Source: Candidatus Aminicenantota bacterium (GTDB taxonomy: Bacteria; Acidobacteriota; Aminicenantia; Aminicenantales; Saccharicenantaceae). From it: 40,678 nt of DNA. Under the pieces are notes generated by a model that saw only the letters and a program-made list of their open reading frames with translations, was not told the DNA's origin and made no database searches. Within the stretch, counting starts at the first letter, position 1. Each line of letters begins with the position of its first letter. Shown here piece by piece: positions 15,533 through 23,093 of this stretch. The stretch spans positions 1-40,678 of the forward strand of contig JABLWX010000015.1 of assembly GCA_013178315.1 (NCBI GenBank), in the 5' to 3' direction. Made by a program: the position numbers and the translations under genes.

Positions 15533-18331
15533 CTATAGCGTCCTGATCCGCTGACGGGCGTCCTCGACCATAGCCTGGCCCGCGTCGGCTTTGGCCTTAA
15601 TGTTTAAGAATTTCTGGTAAGCCTCTTTGGCGGCGGCCTTCTTGCCCTGTCCCTCCAGGGCCCGGCCGATGTAATAATAAAGCGTGTCCAGATAGCGGAA
15701 AGTGGGCAGGTCATTCAGGAAAACCGACATGGCCTCACCCTGCCGCTTTTCACACTTCTCGAATTCAGCGCTGGCTTCCAGGTAGGCCCCTGCTTCAAGA
15801 TAAGCCCTTCCCAGGGCAAACCGTCCCAGCCAGGTATCAACCAGAGCCTGAGCTTCATCGAACAACTTTAAGGCGTTGGCTGTGTCCGCTCGCCTGAGAG
15901 ACAAGTATCCTCCCAGCAACTTAGAATAAGCCAGGTGGATGTCCTGTACCTTCTTGCCCAGTTCAGCCGCCATCAACCTGGCTTTGCCCTCATCCCCGGC
16001 TTCTGAATACACCACACCCGCTGCAAACAAGATTTCTTCGCGACTATTCATCGAAACTGCCTGGTCGGCCGCCTCTACGGCTTGCTTACTCTTCCCCTGG
16101 TTCAGATAAGCCTGAGCCAGCATGAGGGATTTATCGGCTGCCCTGTATGTTGATTTTTTCTCTAAGTCAGCAACGATTGCTTTTTTCAGGATGCCAATCG
16201 CTTCTTCCACCCTGCCTTCATAGAGGGCCAGGTCAGCCAGCCCAGTGGCCGCAAGAGATGCTCCCAGCGGACCCAATGGCGCAAGTTTATCGTAATATTT
16301 CACAGCTTCTTCGGGCTTCCCCTCAGCGACTTCAACCAGAGCCAGGACTATGAAGGCTTTTTCATAATTGGGACTTATCTCAAGCGTTTTCAGGGCTTCA
16401 AGCCTGGCTCTTCCGAAATCGCCGGAGGCCAGGGCATACCAGCTCTGGTTATAGCGGTGATCCAGGTTGTCGGGTTCTACTTCTATGGCCTTTAAGCCTT
16501 CCCGGAAGGCCTCGGGCATCCTGTATCCGAAGAAATAAGCCAGGGCCAAGTTGGTATGACCGGCCACATCCTGGGGAAAGTGCTTGAGAAGTTCTGTGTA
16601 TTCTTCAATAGCCCGCTTGAAATTATTCTTGAAAAGGTAATAGGCACCGCGCGTCCGGTGCTTCTCCCGGTCAGTCATCTGTTCGATGCGGTTCATCGCC
16701 TCGTTAAAATACTTTTCTGCAAGCTGCCACTCTCCCCGGGCATAATAAGCTACGGCTAGCCCGGCATAAGCCCGGCCACAGTTCGGGTCATGGTCAATCG
16801 CCCGGAGGTAAGCGGCAATGGCTTCTTCCTCTCTCCCCTGGGCATCCAGTCTCTGGGCATCCGCGTAGGCTTTCATGGCCTCAAGCGAAGTCGTGGTGAA
16901 GGTTTCCTTGATCAGGGCCTCTGAGGAATCAGGAGCAATAAGGCCCAGCCCCGAACGGAGCCTGGCTGCAATAACGTCAGTGGCCCTCAGAATATCAGTT
17001 TTATTTTTTATGACCTGGTCGGCTGAGGCTATCTCCTCCCCTTTGACCGCATCAATAGCTCGCGTCTTGATGAGAAAACCTTCCCTGGCTTTTTCAATAG
17101 AAGCCTTGACAACCGCATTAATCCCTTCTCGGCGCGAAAGCAGAAGGGCACTGGTCTCGGTCAGGCGGCCTCCCGCGCCGGGGTCCAGGTGGTTGATAAG
17201 GTTCATAGCCTGCTTGCGTTCATAGACTGAGATGTTTTCAGCCCCACCCAGACTGATGCTCAAAAGCTGCTCAAGAACTCCGTCCAGCATGGGATCGCCG
17301 GTCTGATTGGTAACATCGGCAATCAGGACCGAAACAGATTTGGGGCCGCCCGTTTCTGCTGGCACTGCCTTGTGTCCGATGAATTTCTGGATGGCCATGA
17401 CTCCCAGGGTGATCACTATGGCTGCGGCCACGACTATGAGAATCAGCCTGGTTAGAATCTTAGGGGCGCCTATGACTTCCTGCTGTACCAGTCGAAGGTC
17501 GTTAATAAAATCGCCAATGTTTTTGTAGCGGTCGGCAGGATTCTTGGCCAGGGCTTTATTAAGAATCGGGTTAAACGCGGGATTGACCGACCTGGGCTTG
17601 AGGTGAGGGGTCGGGACCGGGTCGCGGAGAATGGAGGTTAAGGTTTCTATCGGAGTCGGCCTGGAGAAGGGGTGCTTGCCGGTCAGCATTTCATAAAGAA
17701 CTATACCCAGAGAAAAAATATCGCTCCGGGTGTCAATCTTACCCCCCTTGGCCTGCTCCGGAGACATATAAGCTATAGTGCCTGTAATTATGCCTTGCTC
17801 ACTTATCGAAGCCTGCGTGAGCGTGCTGGTCAGCCCGACGGCATCTAATCCTGGTGCCACGCGCTTGGCCAGCCCGAAATCCATAACTTTGATATGCCCC
17901 TGGCTGGTGAGCATGATATTAGCAGGCTTAAGGTCACGGTGAACGATTCCTGCCTTGTGAGCATTTTCCAGGGCTTCGGCCACCTCCAGAGCAATCCGGA
18001 CTACGTCCCGGAGCTGAATAGGCTCTCTCTCCATCCGGTCCTTGAGAGTTTCTCCCTCTATGTACTCCATGGCTATGAAAGCTCTGCCCTCATGTTCGCC
18101 GGTTTCATAGATTTTACAGATGAATGGATGATCCAGGGCAGCTGCTGACTTGGCTTCACGGAGGAAACGTTCCCGGAAATGGGGATCCTTCTCAAGTTCA
18201 TCGGATAGGAATTTCAGGGCTACTCTTCGCTCCAGAATAGTATCCCTGGCCAGATAGACCTGGCCCATGCCTCCCTGCCCGAGAAGCTTGATGACCTCGT
18301 AATGCTGAACCCGATCTCCAGGTTTAACCAT
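15533..18331 (-). CDS. Transmembrane serine/threonine protein kinase with C-terminal TPR domain
   Basis: A 932-residue Hanks-type kinase. The N-terminal catalytic domain (10-280) has the glycine loop GQGGMG (18-23), Lys40 in VALKFL, Glu59, the catalytic HRDLKPAN (131-138), DFG (151-153) and a SPEQ activation-segment end. It should therefore be active. One membrane helix (about 294-314) follows, then a domain of about 140 residues (331-470, starting SVSVLIADVTNQTGD) typical of acidobacterial-type kinases, and then TPRs to the C-terminus. The predicted topology is kinase inside and TPRs outside, so it may sense extracytoplasmic protein partners. It is monocistronic behind a good promoter and convergent with the giant surface-protein gene; no direct link between them is shown. 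Confidence 0.93.
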   Translation of the reverse strand: MVKPGDRVQHYEVIKLLGQGGMGQVYLARDTILERRVALKFLSDELEKDPHFRERFLREAKSAAALDHPFICKIYETGEHEGRAFIAMEYIEGETLKDRMEREPIQLRDVVRIALEVAEALENAHKAGIVHRDLKPANIMLTSQGHIKVMDFGLAKRVAPGLDAVGLTSTLTQASISEQGIITGTIAYMSPEQAKGGKIDTRSDIFSLGIVLYEMLTGKHPFSRPTPIETLTSILRDPVPTPHLKPRSVNPAFNPILNKALAKNPADRYKNIGDFINDLRLVQQEVIGAPKILTRLILIVVAAAIVITLGVMAIQKFIGHKAVPAETGGPKSVSVLIADVTNQTGDPMLDGVLEQLLSISLGGAENISVYERKQAMNLINHLDPGAGGRLTETSALLLSRREGINAVVKASIEKAREGFLIKTRAIDAVKGEEIASADQVIKNKTDILRATDVIAARLRSGLGLIAPDSSEALIKETFTTTSLEAMKAYADAQRLDAQGREEEAIAAYLRAIDHDPNCGRAYAGLAVAYYARGEWQLAEKYFNEAMNRIEQMTDREKHRTRGAYYLFKNNFKRAIEEYTELLKHFPQDVAGHTNLALAYFFGYRMPEAFREGLKAIEVEPDNLDHRYNQSWYALASGDFGRARLEALKTLEISPNYEKAFIVLALVEVAEGKPEEAVKYYDKLAPLGPLGASLAATGLADLALYEGRVEEAIGILKKAIVADLEKKSTYRAADKSLMLAQAYLNQGKSKQAVEAADQAVSMNSREEILFAAGVVYSEAGDEGKARLMAAELGKKVQDIHLAYSKLLGGYLSLRRADTANALKLFDEAQALVDTWLGRFALGRAYLEAGAYLEASAEFEKCEKRQGEAMSVFLNDLPTFRYLDTLYYYIGRALEGQGKKAAAKEAYQKFLNIKAKADAGQAMVEDARQRIRTL

Positions 18332-18431
18332 GGGCCAAAATTAATTAATAAACACGATAACCCCGGCCGCCACCAGCTCTGAAACATACCCGAAAATTTT
18401 CTTAAGGTTTTTCCCCAGCCAATTCGAAGTC

Positions 18432-18460
18432 TATATAACACAGCCTGCCATTTCAGTCAA
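18432..18460 (-). promoter_or_regulatory. Sigma70-type promoter for the Ser/Thr kinase gene
   Basis: On the minus strand TTGACT (18455-18460), a 17-nt spacer and TATATA (18432-18437) lie about 95 nt upstream of the kinase ATG. The -35 is 5 of 6 and the -10 is 4 of 6. Confidence 0.45.
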
Positions 18461-18474
18461 CCAATTTCCAAGGG

Positions 18475-18503
18475 TTGATTTAGGGCGGTATTTTGATTAA
18501 TAT
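18475..18503 (+). promoter_or_regulatory. Putative promoter for the cysteine desulfurase-like gene
   Basis: TTGATT (18475-18480), 17 nt and TAATAT (18498-18503) lie about 110 nt upstream of the ATG at 18619, back to back with the kinase promoter. Both boxes match consensus at 4 of 6, so support is modest. Confidence 0.35.
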
Positions 18504-18618
18504 TAAAAACCTGATTTCGGACCATGGAAAGTAACTGTAATCCGCACTGCCGGCTTCCGGGCCGGAAGACTGTGTTTTCCCATATCCCCGAATTAAAAAA
18601 TTTCTGGAGGCCAATTCT

Positions 18619-19785
18619 ATGAACATCATTTTCCTGGACAACGGAGCCACTTCCTATCCCAAACCGGAAGAAGTCTACCGGTTCATGGACTATTTCTACC
18701 GTAACTTCGGCGTCAACCCGGGCCGCTCTGGCTACGACCTGTGCCTGGAAGCCGGGGACATGGTGGAAAACACCAGAAAAATGCTGACCGAATTTTTTAA
18801 CGGCCACGACCCCAACCGCCTGTGCTTTACCTACAACTCGACCGACGCCCTGAACCTGGCCATCTTTGGCCTGCTGGAGCCCGGGCAGCACGCCATCACC
18901 ACCACCATCGAGCACAACTCGGTCCTCAGGCCACTCTACCATCTTTCCCTTCAGGGAGTTGAGGTCGATTATGTTCCCTTTGACAGCCACGGGTTTGTGG
19001 ACCCCGAGGATATTCGCAAAAGGATCAAGAAAAATACCAGGCTGGTGGTGGTCAACCACGCCTCCAACGTCATCGGCACCGTCCAGCCGGTCAGGGAAAT
19101 TGGCCGGGTCTGCAAGGAAAACGGCGTCCTGTTCGCCATTGACGCCTCCCAGTCGGCCGGCAAGGTGCCCATCGACATGAAGGACATGAACATCGATGTC
19201 GTCTGCTTCACCGGCCACAAGTCCCTGCTGGGCCCGACCGGTATCGGTGGGTTGTGCGTGGCCGAAGGGGTGGATATCAAGATAACCCGGGCCGGTGGAA
19301 CCGGGGTTCGGTCGGCCCAGAGAACCCACCTGGAAGAATACCCTTACCGCCTGGAGTACGGCACTCCCAACGTCCTGGGCATCGCCGGACTGCAGGCCGG
19401 GGTCAAGTGGATCCAGGAAAAAGGGCTGGATAACATCCACCACCACGAAATGAAATTGACCGAGATGCTGGTCAGCGGCCTGAAAGAGATTGACGGCGTG
19501 ACCCTGTACTGCCAGGACGATCTAACCAACCATATCAGCGTCATCGCCTTTAACGTCAACGGGATGGAAGCCCAGGACGTGGGCATCATGCTGGACGCTG
19601 ACTATAACATTGCCTGTCGCACCGGCCTCCACTGCGCTCCCCTGGTCCACGAGCAACTGGGAACGGACAAGATAAAAGGAGCGGTGCGTTTCGGTATCGG
19701 CCCCTTCAACACCGAAGATCACATTAAGGCGGCCATAGAAGCGGTTAGAGAAATCGTTGACTTCCACAAGAGCAGGAAACGCTGA
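18619..19785 (+). CDS. Cysteine desulfurase-like class V aminotransferase
   Basis: A 388-residue PLP enzyme of the SufS/IscS superfamily, closest in look to the EF2568-type subgroup. Known members take sulfur from cysteine as an enzyme persulfide, releasing alanine. The PLP Lys201 follows His200 in FTGHKSLLGPTG, the PLP-ring Asp175 sits in FAIDASQSAG, and C339 in CRTGLHCAPL is placed as the persulfide cysteine. The N-terminal FLDNGATSYPKP and NPGRSGYD are typical of the subgroup. GGAG lies about 8-9 nt before the ATG. No SufBCD or IscU gene is adjacent. It is convergent with a dsrC gene 104 bp away, which suggests, without proof, a sulfur-relay pairing. Selenocysteine lyase activity is an alternative. 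Confidence 0.88.
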   Translation: MNIIFLDNGATSYPKPEEVYRFMDYFYRNFGVNPGRSGYDLCLEAGDMVENTRKMLTEFFNGHDPNRLCFTYNSTDALNLAIFGLLEPGQHAITTTIEHNSVLRPLYHLSLQGVEVDYVPFDSHGFVDPEDIRKRIKKNTRLVVVNHASNVIGTVQPVREIGRVCKENGVLFAIDASQSAGKVPIDMKDMNIDVVCFTGHKSLLGPTGIGGLCVAEGVDIKITRAGGTGVRSAQRTHLEEYPYRLEYGTPNVLGIAGLQAGVKWIQEKGLDNIHHHEMKLTEMLVSGLKEIDGVTLYCQDDLTNHISVIAFNVNGMEAQDVGIMLDADYNIACRTGLHCAPLVHEQLGTDKIKGAVRFGIGPFNTEDHIKAAIEAVREIVDFHKSRKR

Positions 19786-19889
19786 AGTCCGTTCCAGGCA
19801 GAATCTCCGGACCGCCCTCCCCTGTCCGCGATAATATTTGAAAATTTCCCCAAAAAATCTCTATGGTAAACTCAGGGCGCTCATCCTAC

Positions 19890-20210
19890 TCAGACGCAGC
19901 CGTCAGGCTTGGGCAGCCCGGCCACCTTGCAGGCCCCCTTGGCCGGGCCGGAGGGAAAGAGCTCGTAGATGTGCTTGAGAGATATTCCTGTTTCGGCCAC
20001 CATCTTGCGGATCATCGGGGCCTGGCCTTTCTGCAGGTAGTAGCTTCTTATGTAGTTGACGACCTTCCAGTGTTCTTCGGTCATCTGGTCTATGCCTTCG
20101 GCCTGTTTGGCCAGAAACCGGGCGATCTCCTCGTCCCAGATTTCAGGGGTGGCCAGAAAGCCTTCTTCGTTGAGTTTAAGCCTGGTACCCTTGAATTCGA
20201 CTTCGCTCAT
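19890..20210 (-). CDS. dsrC: DsrC/TusE-family sulfur-carrier protein with both redox cysteines
   Basis: A 106-residue cytoplasmic protein of the DsrC/TusE/DsvC family. The C-terminal arm carries both conserved cysteines: C94 in KGACKVAGLP and the penultimate C105 in PDGCV, 11 residues apart as in true DsrC. TusE-type proteins keep only the last one. DsrC carries sulfur as a trisulfide for DsrAB sulfite reductase and DsrMKJOP; neither complex is in the window. Here it lies 46 bp downstream of a histidine kinase gene on the same strand and faces a cysteine desulfurase gene. GGAG is 9 nt before the ATG. The family is certain; its role in this organism (dissimilatory sulfur metabolism, thiol regulation or tRNA thiolation) is open. 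Confidence 0.93.
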   Translation of the reverse strand: MSEVEFKGTRLKLNEEGFLATPEIWDEEIARFLAKQAEGIDQMTEEHWKVVNYIRSYYLQKGQAPMIRKMVAETGISLKHIYELFPSGPAKGACKVAGLPKPDGCV

Positions 20211-20256
20211 TGGATTTCACTCCAGAAAAAACAATCAGAACAAATTATAGCTCAAC

Positions 20257-22005
20257 TCAGGCCGGCTGGCTATCTATGGCCGGGGCCGGCAGCCAGACCG
20301 TGAAGCTGGAGCCAAAACCAGGAGAGCTTTCGACCTCGATTTTCCCGCCGTGGGCCAGAACGATATGCTTGACTATGGACAGGCCCAGGCCGGTTCCGCC
20401 CGTGCGCCTGGAACGAGACTTGTCCACCACGTAAAAGCGTTCAAAAATCCTGGGCAGGTGCTCCTCGGGAATTCCGATACCGGTGTCGGTCACCCTAAGG
20501 AGCACGCCCCCGGCCTCCGGCTTTAGGCTGACCACCACCCCGCCTTTCTCCGTGTATCTGATGGCATTGTCCACCAGGTTGATGATCAGCTGTTCGATCT
20601 GGAAAGCATCGGCCGCAATAAGGGGCAGGGGTTCAAGTTCCATTTTTAAGTACAGCCCCTTTTTGCCGGCTTCTTTCTGGTAAGCTTCAACCACCGCCCC
20701 GACCACTGCAGCCAGGTCCAGGGGAGATTTTTCCAGTTCAAGACCTTTTTCTTCCAGCTCCGACAGACGGGCCAGGTCTTCGACCAGCCTGACCAGGCGA
20801 GTTGTATTTCTCTTTATGATGTCGAGGTAGCCACGGCCCTCCGGGCTGAGTTTTTCCTCTTCCAGGGTTTCCAGGAAACCGCTGATGGCCGTAAGCGGCG
20901 TCTTCAATTCGTGGGCCAAGTTGGCCACGAATTCCTTCTTCCTCAGGTTGAGTTCGCGGGTTTCGGTTATATCCCTGAACTTTATAAGATAATTCTGCCG
21001 CCCGGGCAGCCAGCTCGAAAGACAGGAATAAGTCCGCCCTCCCCTTTCCAGCTGGCATTCAACCGGCCCGGCCGATTGCCTGGCCCGGTTGACCAGCTCG
21101 TGGAGTTCGGGCCGGCGCAGGCTCTGCCAGAAAAACTCGCTGTCGGGGCTTATTTCCGGGAACATCTCCCTCAGGTTCCGGTTCATGAGAACGATCCGGC
21201 CATTCTGGTCAACCAGGAGCCAGCCCTCATCACTGGAATCTATAAAAGTCCGGAAAACTTCCCGGTCAGATTTTACGGTTTCGGACAACTCGCCCATCCT
21301 CTCAAGGAGGGTGTTCAAATCGGCGGCCAGGGGCTCCAGCCTGGAAACCAGGAAAGGTCCCAGCGAGACCTGTTCCGCGCCGGCCGCCGCCCGGGCCAGG
21401 GCAGCCGACACCTGGTCCAGTGGTCTATGGATGGTCCTGATCAGGAAAAATAAGACCAGGCTACCGGCGATAAAAAGGATTACGAGCGTAATCACCAGCC
21501 GGTTCCTGGCCTGGAGGTATGGCCCCACGGCCAGCTTTAGCGGCCGGCTGACCCGGCAGACCGCCACCAGCTCTCCCTGCTTTCTGACCGGAACAGCCAC
21601 GTAGAGCATCTTCCGGCCCAGGGTGTCGCTGTACCTGACCGCGGAAAAAACTTCGCCGCCCAGGGCCGCCGTGATTTCAGGCCGGTAACGATGGCTTTCC
21701 ATCTCTTCGGCCCGGCCCTCGCTGTCATAGCTGACCCTGCCATTGGTATCGATCAGGGTCACCCTGGTCCTGGAGATCCTGGCCTGGGTGAAAAGCATTT
21801 TCTGCAAGGGTTCCCGTTCCGGGGCTTCATAACCGGCAATTTCAACGCTCAGGGCCAGGGCTAACTCCTTCAGCTCGTTGACCTGGTCGTTCATCATTAC
21901 CTGTCGCAGGTGTCGCAGGCTCCACAGGAAAATGACCGCCAGGATTACCAGCAGAAAGCACAGCAGCATCAGGTAACTTCTGTAAAATAACTTTTTGAGT
22001 TTCAT
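20257..22005 (-). CDS. PhoR-like membrane sensor histidine kinase
   Basis: A 582-residue two-component sensor. Two membrane helices (about 8-30 and 168-190) bracket a periplasmic sensor domain of about 135 residues, then a HAMP-like linker, a PAS domain (about 247-347), a HisKA domain with H365 in NLAHELKTPL and an ATPase domain with the N box (N476 to N480), DTGIGIP (507-513) and GTGLGL (537-542). All motifs needed for autophosphorylation are present. The layout matches PhoR-type kinases, but the usual upstream response regulator gene is missing; a divergent hydrolase gene lies there instead. dsrC follows 46 bp downstream. GGAG lies 7 nt before the ATG. The signal sensed is unknown. Confidence 0.93.
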   Translation of the reverse strand: MKLKKLFYRSYLMLLCFLLVILAVIFLWSLRHLRQVMMNDQVNELKELALALSVEIAGYEAPEREPLQKMLFTQARISRTRVTLIDTNGRVSYDSEGRAEEMESHRYRPEITAALGGEVFSAVRYSDTLGRKMLYVAVPVRKQGELVAVCRVSRPLKLAVGPYLQARNRLVITLVILFIAGSLVLFFLIRTIHRPLDQVSAALARAAAGAEQVSLGPFLVSRLEPLAADLNTLLERMGELSETVKSDREVFRTFIDSSDEGWLLVDQNGRIVLMNRNLREMFPEISPDSEFFWQSLRRPELHELVNRARQSAGPVECQLERGGRTYSCLSSWLPGRQNYLIKFRDITETRELNLRKKEFVANLAHELKTPLTAISGFLETLEEEKLSPEGRGYLDIIKRNTTRLVRLVEDLARLSELEEKGLELEKSPLDLAAVVGAVVEAYQKEAGKKGLYLKMELEPLPLIAADAFQIEQLIINLVDNAIRYTEKGGVVVSLKPEAGGVLLRVTDTGIGIPEEHLPRIFERFYVVDKSRSRRTGGTGLGLSIVKHIVLAHGGKIEVESSPGFGSSFTVWLPAPAIDSQPA

Positions 22006-22058
22006 CCCGACACTCCAGGGCCCGGAAAGAGCTTTGCCGCGGCCTGTTATGATTCCAG

Positions 22059-22087
22059 ATTATAAGAAATTTCGGGCCAAATAAAAA
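22059..22087 (-). promoter_or_regulatory. Putative promoter for the histidine kinase gene
   Basis: A perfect TATAAT on the minus strand (22059-22064) lies about 55 nt upstream of the ATG. The -35 region 17 nt further up is T-rich but matches consensus poorly. Confidence 0.35.
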
Positions 22088-22146
22088 CCGTTTTTTGCAA
22101 TTTATTTATGTGTTAAAATTTTAGGGTGAAGAGAAGGAGGTGGTCC

Positions 22147-22884
22147 ATGGAAAAGCTGGTCATATTGGTCATGGCTTTTTTGCTGGGCCTGGCTCCCCTG
22201 CTGGTTTCAGGCCAGAAGCATGAAGAAGACCTGATTCCGACAGCCTCGGGGGACCTGAAAATCAGTTTCCTGGGGCACGGCACCTTGATGTTCACCTTCC
22301 AGGGTAAAGTCATCCACGTCGACCCCTGGCAGGAACAGGCCGATTACCGACAGCTGCCGAAAGCCGACCTGATTCTCGTAACTCACGAACACTTCGACCA
22401 TCTGGACCCTGAAGCCATAAAGATGCTCCGCCAGGATTCCACGGTCATCATCGGGACTGCGGCCTGCCAGTCGAGGGTTCCCGGACTCAAGGTAATGAAA
22501 AACGGAGACCGGCTGACGGTCGGGGGCCTGGAAATAGAAGCTGTGCCAGCCTACAACATCCAGCACAAGAGGCCAGACGGCAACCCCTTCCATCCCAAAG
22601 GCTCGGGCAACGGTTATGTCATTACCTTTGCTGACAAGAGGGTATATGTTGCCGGGGACACCGAAAACATACCGGAAATGAAGAACCTGAAGAATATCGC
22701 CATCGCCTTTTTGCCCATGAACCTGCCCTACACCATGACCCCGGAAATGGTGGCCGAGGCCGTCCGCTGGTTCAAGCCGGCCATCCTTTATCCCTATCAT
22801 TACGGTGAAACCGAAGTTGCCAGGCTGGTCAACCTGCTGAAGGATACTCCGGAAATTGAAGTAAGAGTGCGCCGGCTGAAATAG
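22147..22884 (+). CDS. Exported metallo-beta-lactamase-fold hydrolase (UlaG-like)
   Basis: A 245-residue metal-dependent hydrolase. Residues 1-23 form a signal peptide ending near VSGQ. The MBL-fold signature THEHFDH places metal ligands at H80, H82, D84 and H85. Further ligand candidates are the Asp in AGDTENIP and the His in YPYHYGET. This compact form resembles UlaG-like MBL-fold proteins, though most of those are cytoplasmic; here the protein is probably periplasmic. The frame also opens with GTG at 22126, but AAGGAGG at 22134-22140 lies 6 nt before the ATG at 22147, which settles the start. The substrate cannot be told from sequence. It diverges from the histidine kinase gene. Confidence 0.85.
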   Translation: MEKLVILVMAFLLGLAPLLVSGQKHEEDLIPTASGDLKISFLGHGTLMFTFQGKVIHVDPWQEQADYRQLPKADLILVTHEHFDHLDPEAIKMLRQDSTVIIGTAACQSRVPGLKVMKNGDRLTVGGLEIEAVPAYNIQHKRPDGNPFHPKGSGNGYVITFADKRVYVAGDTENIPEMKNLKNIAIAFLPMNLPYTMTPEMVAEAVRWFKPAILYPYHYGETEVARLVNLLKDTPEIEVRVRRLK

Positions 22885-23093
22885 TGACCAGGAAACTGCT
22901 GGCCTGGAAAAACAGAAAAGATCGAAGGCCGGTTCTCATTTTATCCGGGCACAAAGAGATTACCTTCTTATTTCGGTTCGCAGCCGATTTGATGTAGCCA
23001 GGCTGAAGTCCTGACCAGAGCCCGGGGAAGACCCGGCAGCCAGAGCCCTCCAATCACCCGTTGACGTCCCGGCGGGCAAAGAGCCGGACCATT

